A stretch of DNA of 64,000 nucleotides from Ascaris suum. Taxonomy: Eukaryota > Nematoda > Chromadorea > Rhabditida > Ascarididae. A program made the translations under genes and the position numbers. Below the pieces are notes generated by a model that worked only from the letters and a program-made list of their open reading frames with translations, searched no databases and was not told where the DNA came from. The DNA is taken from the NCBI GenBank assembly GCA_013433145.1, contig CM024170.1, positions 4,297,459-4,361,458 of the forward strand, written 5' to 3'. Below, one piece after another: positions 26,401-36,094 of this stretch. Positions within the stretch are counted from its first letter, which is position 1, and each line of letters begins with the position of its first letter.

Positions 26401-27465
26401 TGTTGATGATAAGCAACCTGTTGCTGGAAATTGTGCATTAGATATAACAAAAAAAGCTCACCAACATACCTTTAAAAATCTGCAACTGAAGAATTTCTAT
26501 CGTTTCTGTTTCAGTTGCCATTTCAACATATCGACCCGTTTCATTTCCATATAGCTAGCAAGGGTTTTGCTCGAATGGAACGACCTGCTTGGAAAGTGTT
26601 TAATACGCATTGAATGAATTGCTTAAAGAAAGAAAAAGAGAACGGCAACCTGAAGTGCTTGCATCTGTGCATTTTGTGCTTGTGCAGCGATCAGCTGCTC
26701 CACCTGTCTCTGCAACTGCTGTTGCGCCAATTGAGCTTGACCCTGCAAGAAGCCAGTTATGCTCAAGAACTTCATCAGATACCCGTAAAATGCCACTGCA
26801 TGTTTCTTTTTTTTTGATTCTTTTGAAATGTAATTACTTTCCCGATTTGCCTGCTAAATGCCCCTCAGAATGTGAATGCTTCCAGTTCAAATCGACGAAT
26901 TTCGACTACACTAGCATAAAAATATTATTTATAGGCGAAAAAAGGAGGCGGCGCTTGCGACGAAGAAAGGATGGGCGACCGCCTCCTCTCATCCATGCAT
27001 CCTGGAATGATGAACAGCCTGCAGTATCCAAACATTCAGGTATATTCTGGTTCTCCAAATTCAACAACCTCATGCAATAATGCGCTCTGGAAACGTATTG
27101 AAAACTCGGCCAAATCGTGAGTGGCTGGTTTAATTTTTTGAACGGTGAAACCCAGATACTGCTAGTTAGGGCCATTTTATGCGAGATAAAGTCTAGCCAT
27201 ACTATAAAATACTTTGGTGGTAATAACAGCAAAACTGCACATTCATCACAATATTCCAACTAGATAGTCTGCAGTCGTGTAGTCCATATAATCTCCATAT
27301 AAACAGGTATTGGGATCAACGAGATACCTGCTGATAGAGCTGTGAATAAGCTTGAGTGGAGAGGCCAAGAGAAGGATGGAGGTAGAGTGCGGCCATATTG
27401 CTCATATTACTGGCCGCTTGTTGTCCACCGCTCGGTGGGAATTGAGGATTGTTGTTGGGAAACAT
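1282..27465 (-). CDS. gei-8: GEI-8-like nuclear receptor corepressor (N-CoR/SMRT family), 29 exons
   Basis: Full gene model built by reading the minus strand and matching splice phases: 29 exons, 5462 coding bases plus one apparently missing base in exon 3, giving 1821 codons including the stop. The start is ATG at 27463-27465 and the stop TGA at 1282-1284. Order of parts: Gln-rich N-terminus (residues 1-157), basic/coiled-coil segment with the N-CoR-like signature VERIYAENRKRAAEAH (about 230-310), DAD and SANT1 (about 437-545), cysteine-rich module (574-698), SANT2 (719-766), candidate CoRNR box (872-876), GSITQGTP (about 982-989), Gln/Ala-rich coiled region (1099-1377), Pro/Ser-rich C-terminus (1559-1820). 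N-CoR-family proteins scaffold HDAC3-containing repressor complexes in the nucleus and contact nuclear receptors; that role here is inferred from family. Every exon pair joins in frame, which strongly supports the model. No neighbour shares its strand closely. Confidence 0.93.
7679..12527 (-). CDS. gei-8: gei-8 exons 19-23: Gln/Ala-rich coiled-coil region
   Basis: Exons 19 (12443-12527), 20 (11786-11916), 21 (10682-11065), 22 (9225-9275) and 23 (7679-7862) all join in frame. Exon 21 begins FWQQLLQQQQAAALKQQ and is the main Gln/Ala tract. Exon 22 is only 17 codons (ISEERRNVEQQRRRVEE) and is supported by clean flanking signals. Exon 23 carries EYPRALMYQNPELAQAHL then a charged helix, IEQLKERRSALQHYKRALDE. 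Exon 19 has three phase-1 donors within a few bases; GTAGGC after a Gly codon base is preferred. This part probably forms helical interaction surfaces; no named domain fits. Confidence 0.88.
13245..14409 (-). CDS. gei-8: gei-8 exons 17-18: GSITQGTP motif and Pro/Gly-rich linker
   Basis: Exon 17 (14277-14409) ends RGSITQG and exon 18 (13245-13579) opens with the rest of that codon, then TPMMRPPSVPGYEPLLDKL. The junction rebuilds GSITQGTP, a motif shared by N-CoR and SMRT. The donor GTACTGG sits immediately beside a 17-bp C run (G run on the sense strand) at the start of the intron. Exon 18 continues Pro/Thr/Ala-rich with many GT/TP repeats and ends at a GTAAGC donor. Confidence 0.9.
14237..14253. 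repeat. C homopolymer, 17 bp
   Basis: An uninterrupted C run in the gei-8 intron just downstream (on the minus strand) of exon 17. On the transcribed sense it is a G run about 24 nt past the splice donor. Length is likely unreliable in the assembly. Confidence 0.9.
15673..16659 (-). CDS. gei-8: gei-8 exons 15-16: Ser/Thr-rich linker with a candidate CoRNR box
   Basis: Exon 15 (16455-16659) starts after a TTAAG acceptor (a later CAG acceptor at about 16650 would also keep frame) and ends STDISSIIKRE. ISSII fits the I/L-x-x-I/V-I core of nuclear receptor corepressor boxes. Exon 16 (15673-15861) is Ser/Pro/Thr-rich and ends PSPHSITQ before a GTAATC donor. Neither exon has another recognisable domain. 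Confidence 0.85.
17236..17907 (-). CDS. gei-8: gei-8 exons 13-14: SANT2 domain
   Basis: Exon 13 (17734-17907) encodes TGELDAEMKLWQ followed by WTDEEIEMLRMTVEAVG and DDWKAVAEKM; exon 14 (17236-17399) continues AEQCRQQYEKIG, closing a Myb/SANT three-helix unit with the tryptophans in register. The acidic tail ESEEEEGTDDEKEQQQ follows. In N-CoR/SMRT SANT2 reads unacetylated histone tails; the same is inferred. Splice phases are 0 and 2. Confidence 0.92.
18041..18115. repeat. G-rich low-complexity tract in a gei-8 intron
   Basis: About 75 bp of almost pure purine with two G runs of 10 or more separated by AA and several GGG blocks. It lies in the intron between exons 12 and 13. The plus strand could form G-quadruplexes; the sense RNA would be C-rich. 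Confidence 0.9.
18714..19506 (-). CDS. gei-8: gei-8 exons 11-12: cysteine-rich module between the SANT domains
   Basis: Exon 11 (19320-19506) and exon 12 (18714-18900) join in phase 2. They contain paired cysteines in CCVCNC, CQKC, RCQVGTC and CCPAC, spaced over residues about 582-690, with a basic stretch HNARRKVKPTRPMPSKW between. The pattern suggests a zinc-binding fold. I believe invertebrate SMRTER-type proteins have a similar segment, but this is recall and not checked. The acceptor for exon 12 is the inner TTATTTCAG; an upstream CAG would change the frame. Confidence 0.8.
19897..23003 (-). CDS. gei-8: gei-8 exons 7-10: deacetylase-activating domain and SANT1
   Basis: Exon 7 (22798-23003) starts PLYRNPFECPLVEE, exon 8 (21623-21764) carries ARDERHREIFERTFPEL, exon 9 (21137-21310) carries AALPPMMLSARDRRAIF and the first SANT helix STWSEDEKL, and exon 10 (19897-20134) completes SANT1 with VKDCVLYYYLSKKRQNYKAL. 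The YYYLSKK end corresponds to the Tyr/Lys patch that in SMRT binds inositol tetraphosphate between SANT and HDAC3. Compared with N-CoR the linker before PPMM is shorter: the conserved block rich in Glu/Ile that precedes it in vertebrates is replaced by a Gly/Asn-rich stretch. Exon 10 uses the canonical donor GTAAGT. HDAC3 recruitment and activation is the expected role. Confidence 0.93.
23681..23692. repeat. G homopolymer, 12 bp
   Basis: G run in the gei-8 intron between exons 6 and 7. No other feature is attached to it. Confidence 0.9.
23790..25387 (-). CDS. gei-8: gei-8 exons 4-6: coiled coil, N-CoR N-terminal region
   Basis: Exon 4 (25297-25387) encodes HTESSAEVDARRRRSLISDF and ends in phase 1. 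Exon 5 (24665-24861) ends with the charged heptad-like segment DRLEIVEKEKKHLDAQL, continued by exon 6 (23790-23990) with HHDSELAKLEKLG. Exon 6 also carries SLVERIYAENRKRAAEAH, which matches the N-CoR/SMRT segment around IYDENRKKAEEAH from memory of the family. In vertebrate N-CoR this coiled region helps bind TBL1/GPS2; the same job here is inference. The exon 6 donor is taken as GTATGT after ADTV. Confidence 0.88.
26185..27465 (-). CDS. gei-8: gei-8 exons 1-3: start codon and Gln-rich N-terminus
   Basis: Exon 1 (27328-27465) begins MFPNNNPQFPPSGGQQ; an in-frame TAG lies a few codons upstream, so this ATG is the start unless another first exon exists. Exon 2 (26650-26742) is Gln/Ala-rich and ends cleanly in phase 0. 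Exon 3 (26185-26423) encodes QQVAYHQQQQAAQAQAQ, then loses frame near 26364: the Gln/Ala frame resumes if one C is restored in a CAAGCC repeat, and its 239-bp length is one short of a codon multiple. The exon then ends in RVRQ at a good GTGATT donor. A sequencing or assembly slip in the repeat is the simplest reading; a true frameshift allele would truncate the protein before all conserved domains. Confidence 0.85.
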
Positions 27466-27513
27466 CGTACAGCACTCGACTCCACCCGATGCCTACACCC
27501 AAAGGCAACAAAA

Positions 27514-27521
27514 CTGAAACA
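27514..27521 (-). promoter_or_regulatory. Splice acceptor upstream of gei-8 start (cis or SL trans-splice)
   Basis: On the minus strand the sequence CTCTGTTTCAG ends at 27514, 48 nt before the start codon. It matches the nematode acceptor consensus. Because an in-frame TAG lies between it and the ATG, it is either a spliced-leader addition site or the 3' end of a 5'UTR intron. I cannot tell which. Confidence 0.5.
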
Positions 27522-30016
27522 GAGTATGCTTTGCAATGCAGAACAAAATCTCAAACAGATATCGTGCGCACTGGAGAGAGGCATTTACAAATATGAGCGC
27601 ATTTTCATGAACAACACGACCAGCAAGTGATGTCACGACATTTGCGTCACAGAAACTTCTGTTGCAACTCGAAAAACATGGCACAGCATCATCTTGACAA
27701 CAGACACAACAACAACAATGCCGCCACTTTCTTCTGATGGTGATGTTTGAGGATGAACTAAGCACGGCCACAATCGACTATATTTACCCAGACTTCATGT
27801 TCTGATTCCCAGCAAAAAGTTTTAAACGATAAACTGAAGAAAAACGCTCATTAAAAGCGATGAAAAACTTTCTTTGCATTTGTGTTGTATCACTCCTCGT
27901 TTATGCAAATATACCCGACCGGTTAACTCCTTGAGACATCTAAGTGGGATTCGCTATCACAAAATGAGCTATTGGTCAGGCGAGAATCCGTGACCCAAGC
28001 GTGAACGTTGTGGAAACCATGGCCTTCCCATGCAAGTGGAGAGCGCTGGCTGCCGTCACTCAATTTTCTATGAGCAGAAAACAACGCCTACAGGCTAAAA
28101 TTATGGACAAAAGGCCTGCGTATTTATATACGACTGGTTCCGTTACTGATCAAGATTGAGGATAATACCGACTTGAAGCACAAAGAACCATCTGAGTACA
28201 TACATTCAGATTCAGCCCTTACAGACGGTAACCATAGGAAGCATTCTATTTGACATAGAGCCTTCATCGTTAGACGATTGCTACAAGCTGCGGTGTCAGG
28301 GCAACGATAACATAACCTTTTTAGCGGTTATAAATTCGGTGCGTTGATATGACCGGGTCAGATTTTTGGAAATGATCGGACCGCGGCAGCTTGCTCATCC
28401 CGCAAACCCTTTCCTCTCTCCTCCTACTACACTGCCTCGAACGGAAAAATGCAGCAGCTGATGAAGATTCCTTGACAAAGGTCGACCTCTCATCCCTTCA
28501 TGAGCCTGTCTATTCGACAACTCGAGCATCGTTAGATTCCCCATTACATAAAACAGAGATCACCTTTAGATTCATAAGGCCAATCCAAGCAGAAGCGGTT
28601 ATTTACATACGAAACTAGCTCCAGTATAGCGAAACAACACATCCTCCCCATCTCGTTAAATATATGTTGTAGAACTCAGAAGCAATTCATAAAAAGAATG
28701 AACAAGCTTAAAAGTTTCTTAAGAAGTAATGCTAGCACTTAAGTTCGAGGTTTGACGCATATCAGAATCAGTTGTTGTGGCACTGACGGCAATGGCAGAC
28801 TGCACGGAATATGTCGGACGTTCGTTCGGAGCACCGGACAAACAACACAAAAATTCCCATAACGGTGGATGAACTCTTTCACAGTAAAGTTCCGTTGATG
28901 TCTCGGTGAAAAATGCTAAACGTGTAAATCAAAAGTCAGTCAAGTTGAGCTTAGACAGAAAACATCGCGTCGCTGACTCGTCTGATTGCCTCACTCGTCT
29001 CCGTTTTTGGACAACATAATACCTTTGCCCGAATGTTCATGTGGTGATGTATTATCCCTCTTGGAGGTCCATACTAATAAAGCAACATAGTTACAAAGGT
29101 ACAGACATATTCAGGAAGCACCTCTGTTGAAATTTTTTTCTGCATACATATCAAGGAAGCACCAAACAACATGAATGCGGAAGCACAGTGATGAAGTAAC
29201 GATGCCCTGAAACGTTTTCATGACGGGTTGAGAGGAAGGGCCAGGAGCCGGGGAAGGGGAAGTGAAGAGCAGGAGGTCAACAAACGTTTCTCTTCCTTTC
29301 CATCAACAATGACGCGACCTCAGTATCAATTCTTCACATACTGTATTACGCGGTAAGTCTCAGATGCAGCAGCTAATTACAGCTCGAACTCTCTTTTATT
29401 AATGTAAATATGAAAGATTCAAGTACAGCTCGCACCTATGGAACATTTGGCGCATAGTGAAGTGAGAAAGAATAAATAGAACTAGAAACGGCATCGACGA
29501 TGATGCGACACGCATCAGCTGTGAAAAGAAATGAAGACAAGGAAGGGGTGCATCAGCTCCGATCCAGTAATGGGCTCCGATCCCTTCATGGAATACACAG
29601 GCAACGAAGGAACCTAGTTTAGTGCTATGAAGTCACTTTCGCCATTTCGATGATACCCTAGTCCTCGTAGAAAAATGATCACTCACTTCTCACCACTGTC
29701 ACCAAAATAAAAAACCATAACGTTCAATCCCCACCCTTCCGCCCAGCCCCAACTTTTATTAAAGCAACAACGCAAAGGTCAATATCGACTACAAGCAGAG
29801 TCCGATCTGGTCCGACACAGCTGCGACAAAATTTTTGAATTATGCGATGAAGTGAAGCAAGATGGACAGGCAAAGAATCCATTCTCGTTGATTTTCAAAG
29901 AAATGTCTGCAGTATAGAGATGGCATCTCGTATAAAAACCGGAAGTTGTAAATTAAGAATCTTGTTAGATCTGATTTAAAACAAATATGCAGCCACGCGA
30001 CGCGGTTGATTTTGGT
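27522..30016. other. Upstream intergenic sequence of gei-8, no gene seen
   Basis: About 2.5 kb with no recognisable exon on either strand. GC-richer islands occur near 28000-28060, 28320-28520 and 29210-29280. A short direct repeat of CTCCGATCC occurs at about 29557 and 29574. The region presumably contains the gei-8 promoter and possibly noncoding first exons. Confidence 0.5.
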
Positions 30017-30551
30017 GGGTCGACGCACTTCGCCACAAGCGCAGGCGAACGAGAGATGGAGAGAGACCGCGCGCGTCCTCGGAGAGCGGCGCGGTAGTGG
30101 TCACTCGGCAATGAAATGTCGCAGTAAATATGAAAATATACCGTAAGGAAACAAAATTTGAAAGACGAGTTTCAGCACATTTTAAAGAGCATTGAATGCT
30201 CTATCAGAATCACTAATAAGCTGAGACAAAAACAAGAACTTTTCTATAAGATCAATTTCTTATGTGACGCGCAATTGACAAAAATTGCACGGTCATCGAC
30301 ATATCAGGGCATATAAGTGTATAAAGGAACAAGATTTGGGAAGAGTGGCTAGGCACACCTTAAAGAGCATTGAATGCTCTATCAGAATCGTTAATAAGCT
30401 GAGACAAAAACAAGAACTTTTCTATAAGATCAATTTCTTATGTGACGCGCAATTGCCATAAATTTCAATGTCGCGTTATGCATTATCTTATGCGTTATTC
30501 TCGTGCATTCGTGACATTGTGTTCTTGTTAGTGAACTGAATTCATGAACTG
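30017..30551 (+). repeat. Left arm of a long inverted repeat
   Basis: Reverse-complementary to 35265-35612 at high identity. Its outer end starts GGGTCGACGCAC, passes through a GAGA- and CpG-rich stretch (GAGAGATGGAGAGAGACC then CGCGCGCGTCCTCGG), then ATGAAAATATACCGTAAGG, and finally TTATGCATTATCTTATG. It is longer than the right arm because an internal block is duplicated. A short reading frame that is open in the right arm is broken here by a one-base difference near 30180. No clear target-site duplication was seen at the outer edges. Confidence 0.88.
30180..30466 (+). repeat. Tandem duplicate block inside the left arm
   Basis: A block of about 107 bp beginning TTAAAGAGCATTGAATGCTC occurs at about 30182-30286 and again at about 30360-30465, with a period near 179 bp. 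The right arm carries a single copy (about 35345-35440, inverted). The duplicate differs at only a few bases, so it looks recent. Confidence 0.85.
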
Positions 30552-33500
30552 AATTGAGAAGGTGATCTAATCGTTCTTATTGGTGAATTCAGTTTTTGAA
30601 CGACCATTTGTTTTTGATATTGGAAAGCACTGGAAACAGGCTGTTCCTCATCCTTAATCAGCAGACTCCTCCAAGGTGATCTAATCGTGCTAGCGAAATA
30701 AAGTGCAAAATAGAAAAGGATCATATTGCTGAGGAGAGTTGAAAGTATAGTTGACGAGTTGAGCCTGAAGTAGGCTTGAAAAGAAATTTTCGCGAAGTAG
30801 GCTGTGACGACACGGCTGCTTTCATTCCTTAAGTCTAACTTGGACGATGGTCATCACTTCCAGTGAAATCAATAAAGGGATTAGCGTTGCAGGTGGGGAG
30901 GTGGGAGGAAGAATGTATGGGTCAATTTCACTGACTTGCATTCTGTCAAGGAAAATTAGGCGGGACGATACGACCCGCATTTTATCAGTGTGCTATAAAT
31001 CCACAGATTTTAATCGAGGCAAGGAAAACATATAGCCTCAGTACATATTTGGCCTCATTTCTGAAGTACGTATGAAGCTGTTCCCCATTCATGACCAGCA
31101 GTGTGCTGTTCTGCGGCGGGAACAGCATCTGGCATGAGTGGGGTCAGTTTCGCGTACTACTGTCTTTTTCTTTGGGATTTCCTCTAGCAAATGGAAGAGT
31201 TCTGGGGGAGTCGCTGTTTTTGATAATAGGGCGTTTGGCAGATGGGAGCGACGACTAATTTGTTGTAAAGTGAAGTATAATGTAGCAGCATGAAATTTTC
31301 GAGCGAATCATATAGTGCTCATTTTATTGTGCTGGGCAGTGCGTAATTCTGGGTGTAAAATAGTGAGTGCAGAGTGATTTGTATACTTCTTGCAGCCGCA
31401 ATGGACACTAAGCAGTGATGGCTTCTCGCAGGACTGTGAAGGAGCCGATGTACGCAGACATTCGGAAACGACGTGTCGGTAGGACAGTGGATGGAATGGC
31501 ATAGCGCCGACGTTCGGAGTCGACTTCTCGGGATCATAAATCGCACAGGAGGAAGAAGCGGACATGCTTCACGTAAGCGAATAGCTTTAGCAATTTTTAG
31601 AACCTTTTTGGCCGTCTTAGTTCATGCCGTTGGAACGTGATGAAATTTTTTTGTAGTTATATTCATTAGTATGTTACATGGGTGGCTAAACAATCCAGAA
31701 ATGTTGTGCATTTGCAGCGAATTCAAAATTTCCACTGTTCATAGCAGGAACCTCTTTGAAATTTGAGTATTCCTAATCGCGAGGAGGACGGTGGAGAATT
31801 AAGCTGGTCTCCGCCACCATACACATTTGTGTTAACTTTGTATGCATGTGCCGAGCAGTCCGTTTTGCGCACTGTTCAATGAATACTTGAAGATTTTTTT
31901 GCAGGTGTCCGACGTGGGCTACATCTCACCTTTTAGTGGAATGAGGAATGAGAACGCAGTGCGACGACTGGCGAAGGACTTCCCACAAGATTGCGTTACG
32001 GAGCCCTTCGGAATACGAAGAACTTCAACAGGCTTCTTTTGTGATCTTTTCCTTTGAGGTTTGTCCATTAGAGCGTTTTAAGTGATGCTTTTTCTTGTAT
32101 CCTCTCCTGTTACGAGTTGACGAGACCGTTGGAGTTCGTGGAGTTTCAGAAAACAGCTTCAAACTGACTGCAGAGATCCCTTAAATGGTTGACAAGTTCA
32201 AAGATTTAATGGGAAGTATATGGCGTTTTCGTCGCATTTATTCACTTTTCATTAAGAAAGAGGTCTTCTGTTGCCTTTGTGCTTCATGGTTTCCCAACGT
32301 TGAAGGAATTTTCGTTGTCGGAAATTGTGGAATTGTCGAGAAAAGTTGCCTTTATCGTCCTTCAACAGTGGTCTAAGATCTCCGTCGGTAATGCGAATTC
32401 CTGACACTCCACGGTGTTAAGTGACCAAAGTTATCTGTACCAAATGTGGTAGAGTTGTAAATTTTGTATTTACAGGCATGCTATTTTGAGATCCGTTTGT
32501 GCTATAAGTATTCCGCCGCTACTTAAAGCGCAAACGTTATTAGTCGCAGAGTCATTTGCTTTGATGCTTGCATTGTAGTAGGCAAATGTTCTCCTGTTAC
32601 ACCTTCGCCCCTGCTTCCATTGACATTTTTTTCGGCCGGACCTAATGAGAGTATTCGATTTCCATACGAGTATTCACGTAAATTGGGCATGGGGCTTTTC
32701 ATTGGGGACGTTTCATTTATTCATCTCTACTCTATTTGATCTCATTTGCCTGTTACAGTCATTTATTTGTCAACATGTTTGTTATGCGGACTTTTGATGA
32801 TCTTCCAATTATTTGAGTTTCGATTAGAGCATTGTTATGAATATGCTTTGCAGTTGTCAGCGACACCTTGAAAGTGGCAGAATGAAGAGTTGAGACTATC
32901 CATCCTTCGAGTATTTAAGTGGTTCCGTTTGCCTGCGTTTTAATTGAGCGGCCGCCATTTAAAACGCAGCTTCTATGTTTCGCTTTGATGATTAGCATGC
33001 ATTTTCAAGGTGGACTTTCTTCAATATTTGCTTCGATACGTTCTGATTCCTTCCTATATATTTTTTGAATTGTTTGCTTCGGTGGAATTGCATCGTTTAC
33101 TTCAGTGCACTACTGTTTTCTTTTCATGCGTGACAGTGTTGACAGATCTTTTACAAGCTGTAACGTTTATATTTACAGTTGCTTGCAATTTAAACGACCG
33201 CCGCCTGTGTTTTGTGGTCATATATGGATATGGTATTTGTCAGTTTGCAAGGTTTCGATGAGTTTATATAGCCTGGTTGTTGCATTTTCGGACACTCGAG
33301 CGGTGTCGGTGAAATTGTACTGCATATTTTATCGTTACTTATTTTACCTTTAGTTTTCTTAGTTCAATCGATTGTACGCTGTTATCTTTCTGTCAGTGAA
33401 GTTTTTTTAAATCTTCACGTCACTATTGATCAGCATCATAATCGCAAATGCGGAGAATGAAATCCTGAACAGTGAAGAATTCTATAAGCTTTTCAGAAAT

Positions 33501-35264
33501 AGAGTGGGGGTTTTTCTCGGTGAATCAGCACGTACTTTTATGTTCATTGGCGTCATGACAGCAAATAGTCTTCCGTTTCATCTCAAACTTTTTCTTTCTA
33601 TTAGAGATGAAAATTTCATCAAGAAGATTTGAAAGTACAGAAATTCGCAATATGCATTTGTTCTTGACTATTCACATTCCTGCTTCTTTTGAAAGTTAGA
33701 AAAATGACGCCTCTTCTGACTATTTCAGAGACATTTTCATTGAGCGGCTATGAAGAACCAAAGATATCGACCTCAGATACCCGGAAAGAAACAATCAACA
33801 CTGCAAATTCAGCCACAAATTAAGCACTGAAAGAAAAGAGCATTGCAAACTCTTGTTTTGAATTATTTGGAAGGTAACAAGGAAATTAGCGCGAGGAAAT
33901 TTGCTTATTTGGTTTGAATTTTTTTGATACATGAGTATCACTGAAGAGATCTGAGCGAAAAAAAAAATCGTTTACTTCGAATGTGCTATGCGTGCGGCAT
34001 TTTTCGAAACTTCCATATCGCGCAGTTCCTGCCCGACATTTTTATTTCGATAGCACACAAGCGATTTGCGGTTACTGAAGTTTGGTTCGATGCCTCTTTC
34101 GTCATTTCGGAACCACCACAAAGAAGATAAAATTTTACTTCGGATTATTTTGTTTTTTTCTACGATGAACCTGCTACAGAATCTTGTAGTTTGTCTAGAA
34201 GAATCTTTTCTTCCCTACTGCCTACAGAATCTACAGAAGAGAACCTGCAAAAACCAAGGAAAAATCTTTAAAGCCTATAACGTAGTAGTTTCACTCCCTA
34301 CTACAGAAGATAGACGATTTTACAGTTGTATTGAGGAAGTCGATGTAAGATAACTGTCGAATTCGGAAAGCAATATTACTAGTATTACAGCGATGTTACA
34401 TCCAACGTTATTCAACTTGAGAGGATTCAACGAGAAGCGATGAAATGTGAAGCTAAGTGAAACGTCATTCAATATCCACGGATCAGATTCGTAAGAGTAT
34501 CGTTACACAAAAAGTTGTCACCTTTTCTTTAAAAAATACTTCAATAAAATGGGCAATTGACTTCATATGCTGTGCACATATAGCTGGTTCACGCACAGCT
34601 AACATCAATTTGCCACTATGAAATAAACGGTTGATATGGATACCTCAGAATTGTCGGCACAGTGCCCATTCTCTACTCAGAGTGCAGCTTACTCACCAAA
34701 TAGAAACAACGCTCATATATGCACAAAGCAACCAACGCAAATACAACGATAGAAACTATAAGACAGGCGAACAATATTTTTGATGAAGTAATTTGGAGGG
34801 GGAAGTTGGGATAGAAAGCAATAGGAGGGAAAGTTCCCGCACACGTACCTTTTTATGACGACCCAACAATATTATTCAGTTTTCGTTGAGCGAATCATCA
34901 TTGTGGGCCATAAGATTTTCTCGAGTTCAGGAGAGCGTCTTATGCTTGAGAGCAGAAAATGGTGAAGCAGTCAGTTTACTGATATGAGCCTTCCCAACGA
35001 GCATGAGATCAGGAAAGAGTTCCCGAAACACAGAGCCAACATGCTCGAGCCATAAAATGCTGTGCGTTTCCAAAGGTTTCTCGAAGAAAAACCATTCGGA
35101 ATGGCTACGGATACCGAGCACCACAGAGGTGCTGTGCTTTTAGGCAAGAAAAATCTACAAAAGCAAATTTGGTAGTATTTGAACTATTACATCACCATCA
35201 TACCTTTGAACTTCTTACGGTGCAAATTCGTCAGTTCATTAAATCGTCAAGTGTTTCATGAATT
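30552..35264. mobile_element. Interior of inverted-repeat-bounded segment, unclassified
   Basis: About 4.7 kb lies between the two arms. I see no transposase, reverse transcriptase, helicase or integrase signature in any frame, so the element, if mobile, would be non-autonomous or of a type I do not recognise. A local direct repeat (AAGGTGATCTAATCGT) occurs at about 30564 and 30674. The plus strand is T-rich from about 31600 onward, the opposite of the gei-8 side. Alternatively the arms could be two inverted copies of a local sequence and not element termini. Confidence 0.4.
31396..32058 (+). CDS. Candidate two-exon small gene inside the inverted-repeat segment
   Basis: Exon A (31396-31572) follows the acceptor TATACTTCTTGCAG and ends at a perfect donor CAC/GTAAGCG. 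Exon B (31905-32058) follows TTTTTTTGCAG and ends at G/GTTTGT. In exon A the last three codons form ATG CTT CAC; splicing reads on into exon B as the only open frame there (VSDVGYISPFSGMRNENAV onward) for 50 residues to a TGA at 32055-32057. Total 53 residues, with several short upstream ATG frames in exon A. I do not recognise the peptide; it may equally be a noncoding transcript or 5'UTR of a longer unit. Confidence 0.3.
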
Positions 35265-35612
35265 CAGCGCTTCAAACGACAGTGTCATGGGTACACAAGA
35301 ATAACCATAAGATAATGCATAAGGTAATACTGCAGTTTTTGTCAATTGCGCGTCACATAAGAAATTCATCTTATAGAAAAGTTCTTGTTTTTGTCTCAGC
35401 TTATTAACGATTCTGATAGAACATTCAATGCTCTTCAAATGTGTTGAAATTCGTCTTTCGAATTTTGTTTCCTTACGGTATATTTTCATATTTACTGCGA
35501 CATTTTTATTGCCAAGTGACCACTACCGCGCCGCTCTCCGAGGACGCGCGCGGTCTCTCTCCATCTCTATCGTGCGCCTGCGCTTGTGGCGATGTGCGTC
35601 GACCCCGACTTA
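35265..35612 (-). repeat. Right arm of the long inverted repeat
   Basis: Inverted counterpart of 30017-30551. Reading the minus strand it gives GGGTCGACGCAC, GAGA/CpG-rich sequence, ATGAAAATATACCG, the single copy of the 107-bp block, and TTATGCATTATCTTATG. The minus-strand frame 35256-35489 stays open for 77 codons (begins MKIYRKETKFERR), while the left copy is frameshifted, so coding is doubtful. The arm just upstream of that ATG looks promoter-like in composition. Confidence 0.88.
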
Positions 35613-36094
35613 GACATACACGCTCGCGAAGAAGAGAGGAAGAGAGGGCGCGCGCGTGCCGTTGATGGCGGAAGCCATTTGATTGATTCTCTAAAAATTG
35701 GTCGGTGTACGTCGGCTGATGTGTGACGAGGGAACGATCAGTGATCCAAGACTAAGCACATTTCAAAGATCATTAAAAGTTTATCAAAGTCAGCCCTAAC
35801 ATGATTCAAGACGAGGAGCTTTCGTCTAGCATCAAATCTTTTTTGTATATGACCGCTGCCTTGCTTTGATGAAATCTTGAAAACCTTGTGTATCTATCGT
35901 ATCCATCTGTGGCGTATTATAACATAGGTCGGGAAAACCAGAGATCTCTGAGTTGCCGAAGTTGCGATGTTATCAGCATTCCCTCTGGGGATTTGCTGTA
36001 ATAAGCAAACAGGAAAAGAGACTTCACGCTTCATTAATTTGCAATATTGGCAAGCAGTTGTTCATTCACTAGACTCTGTGAAGTAAATGGACCG

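Noticed and set aside
30552..35264. Tc/mariner-like or other known transposon with an encoded transposase
   Set aside because: No DDE/DDD, HTH, RT or helicase signature could be read in any frame, and no TA target duplication was seen at the edges.
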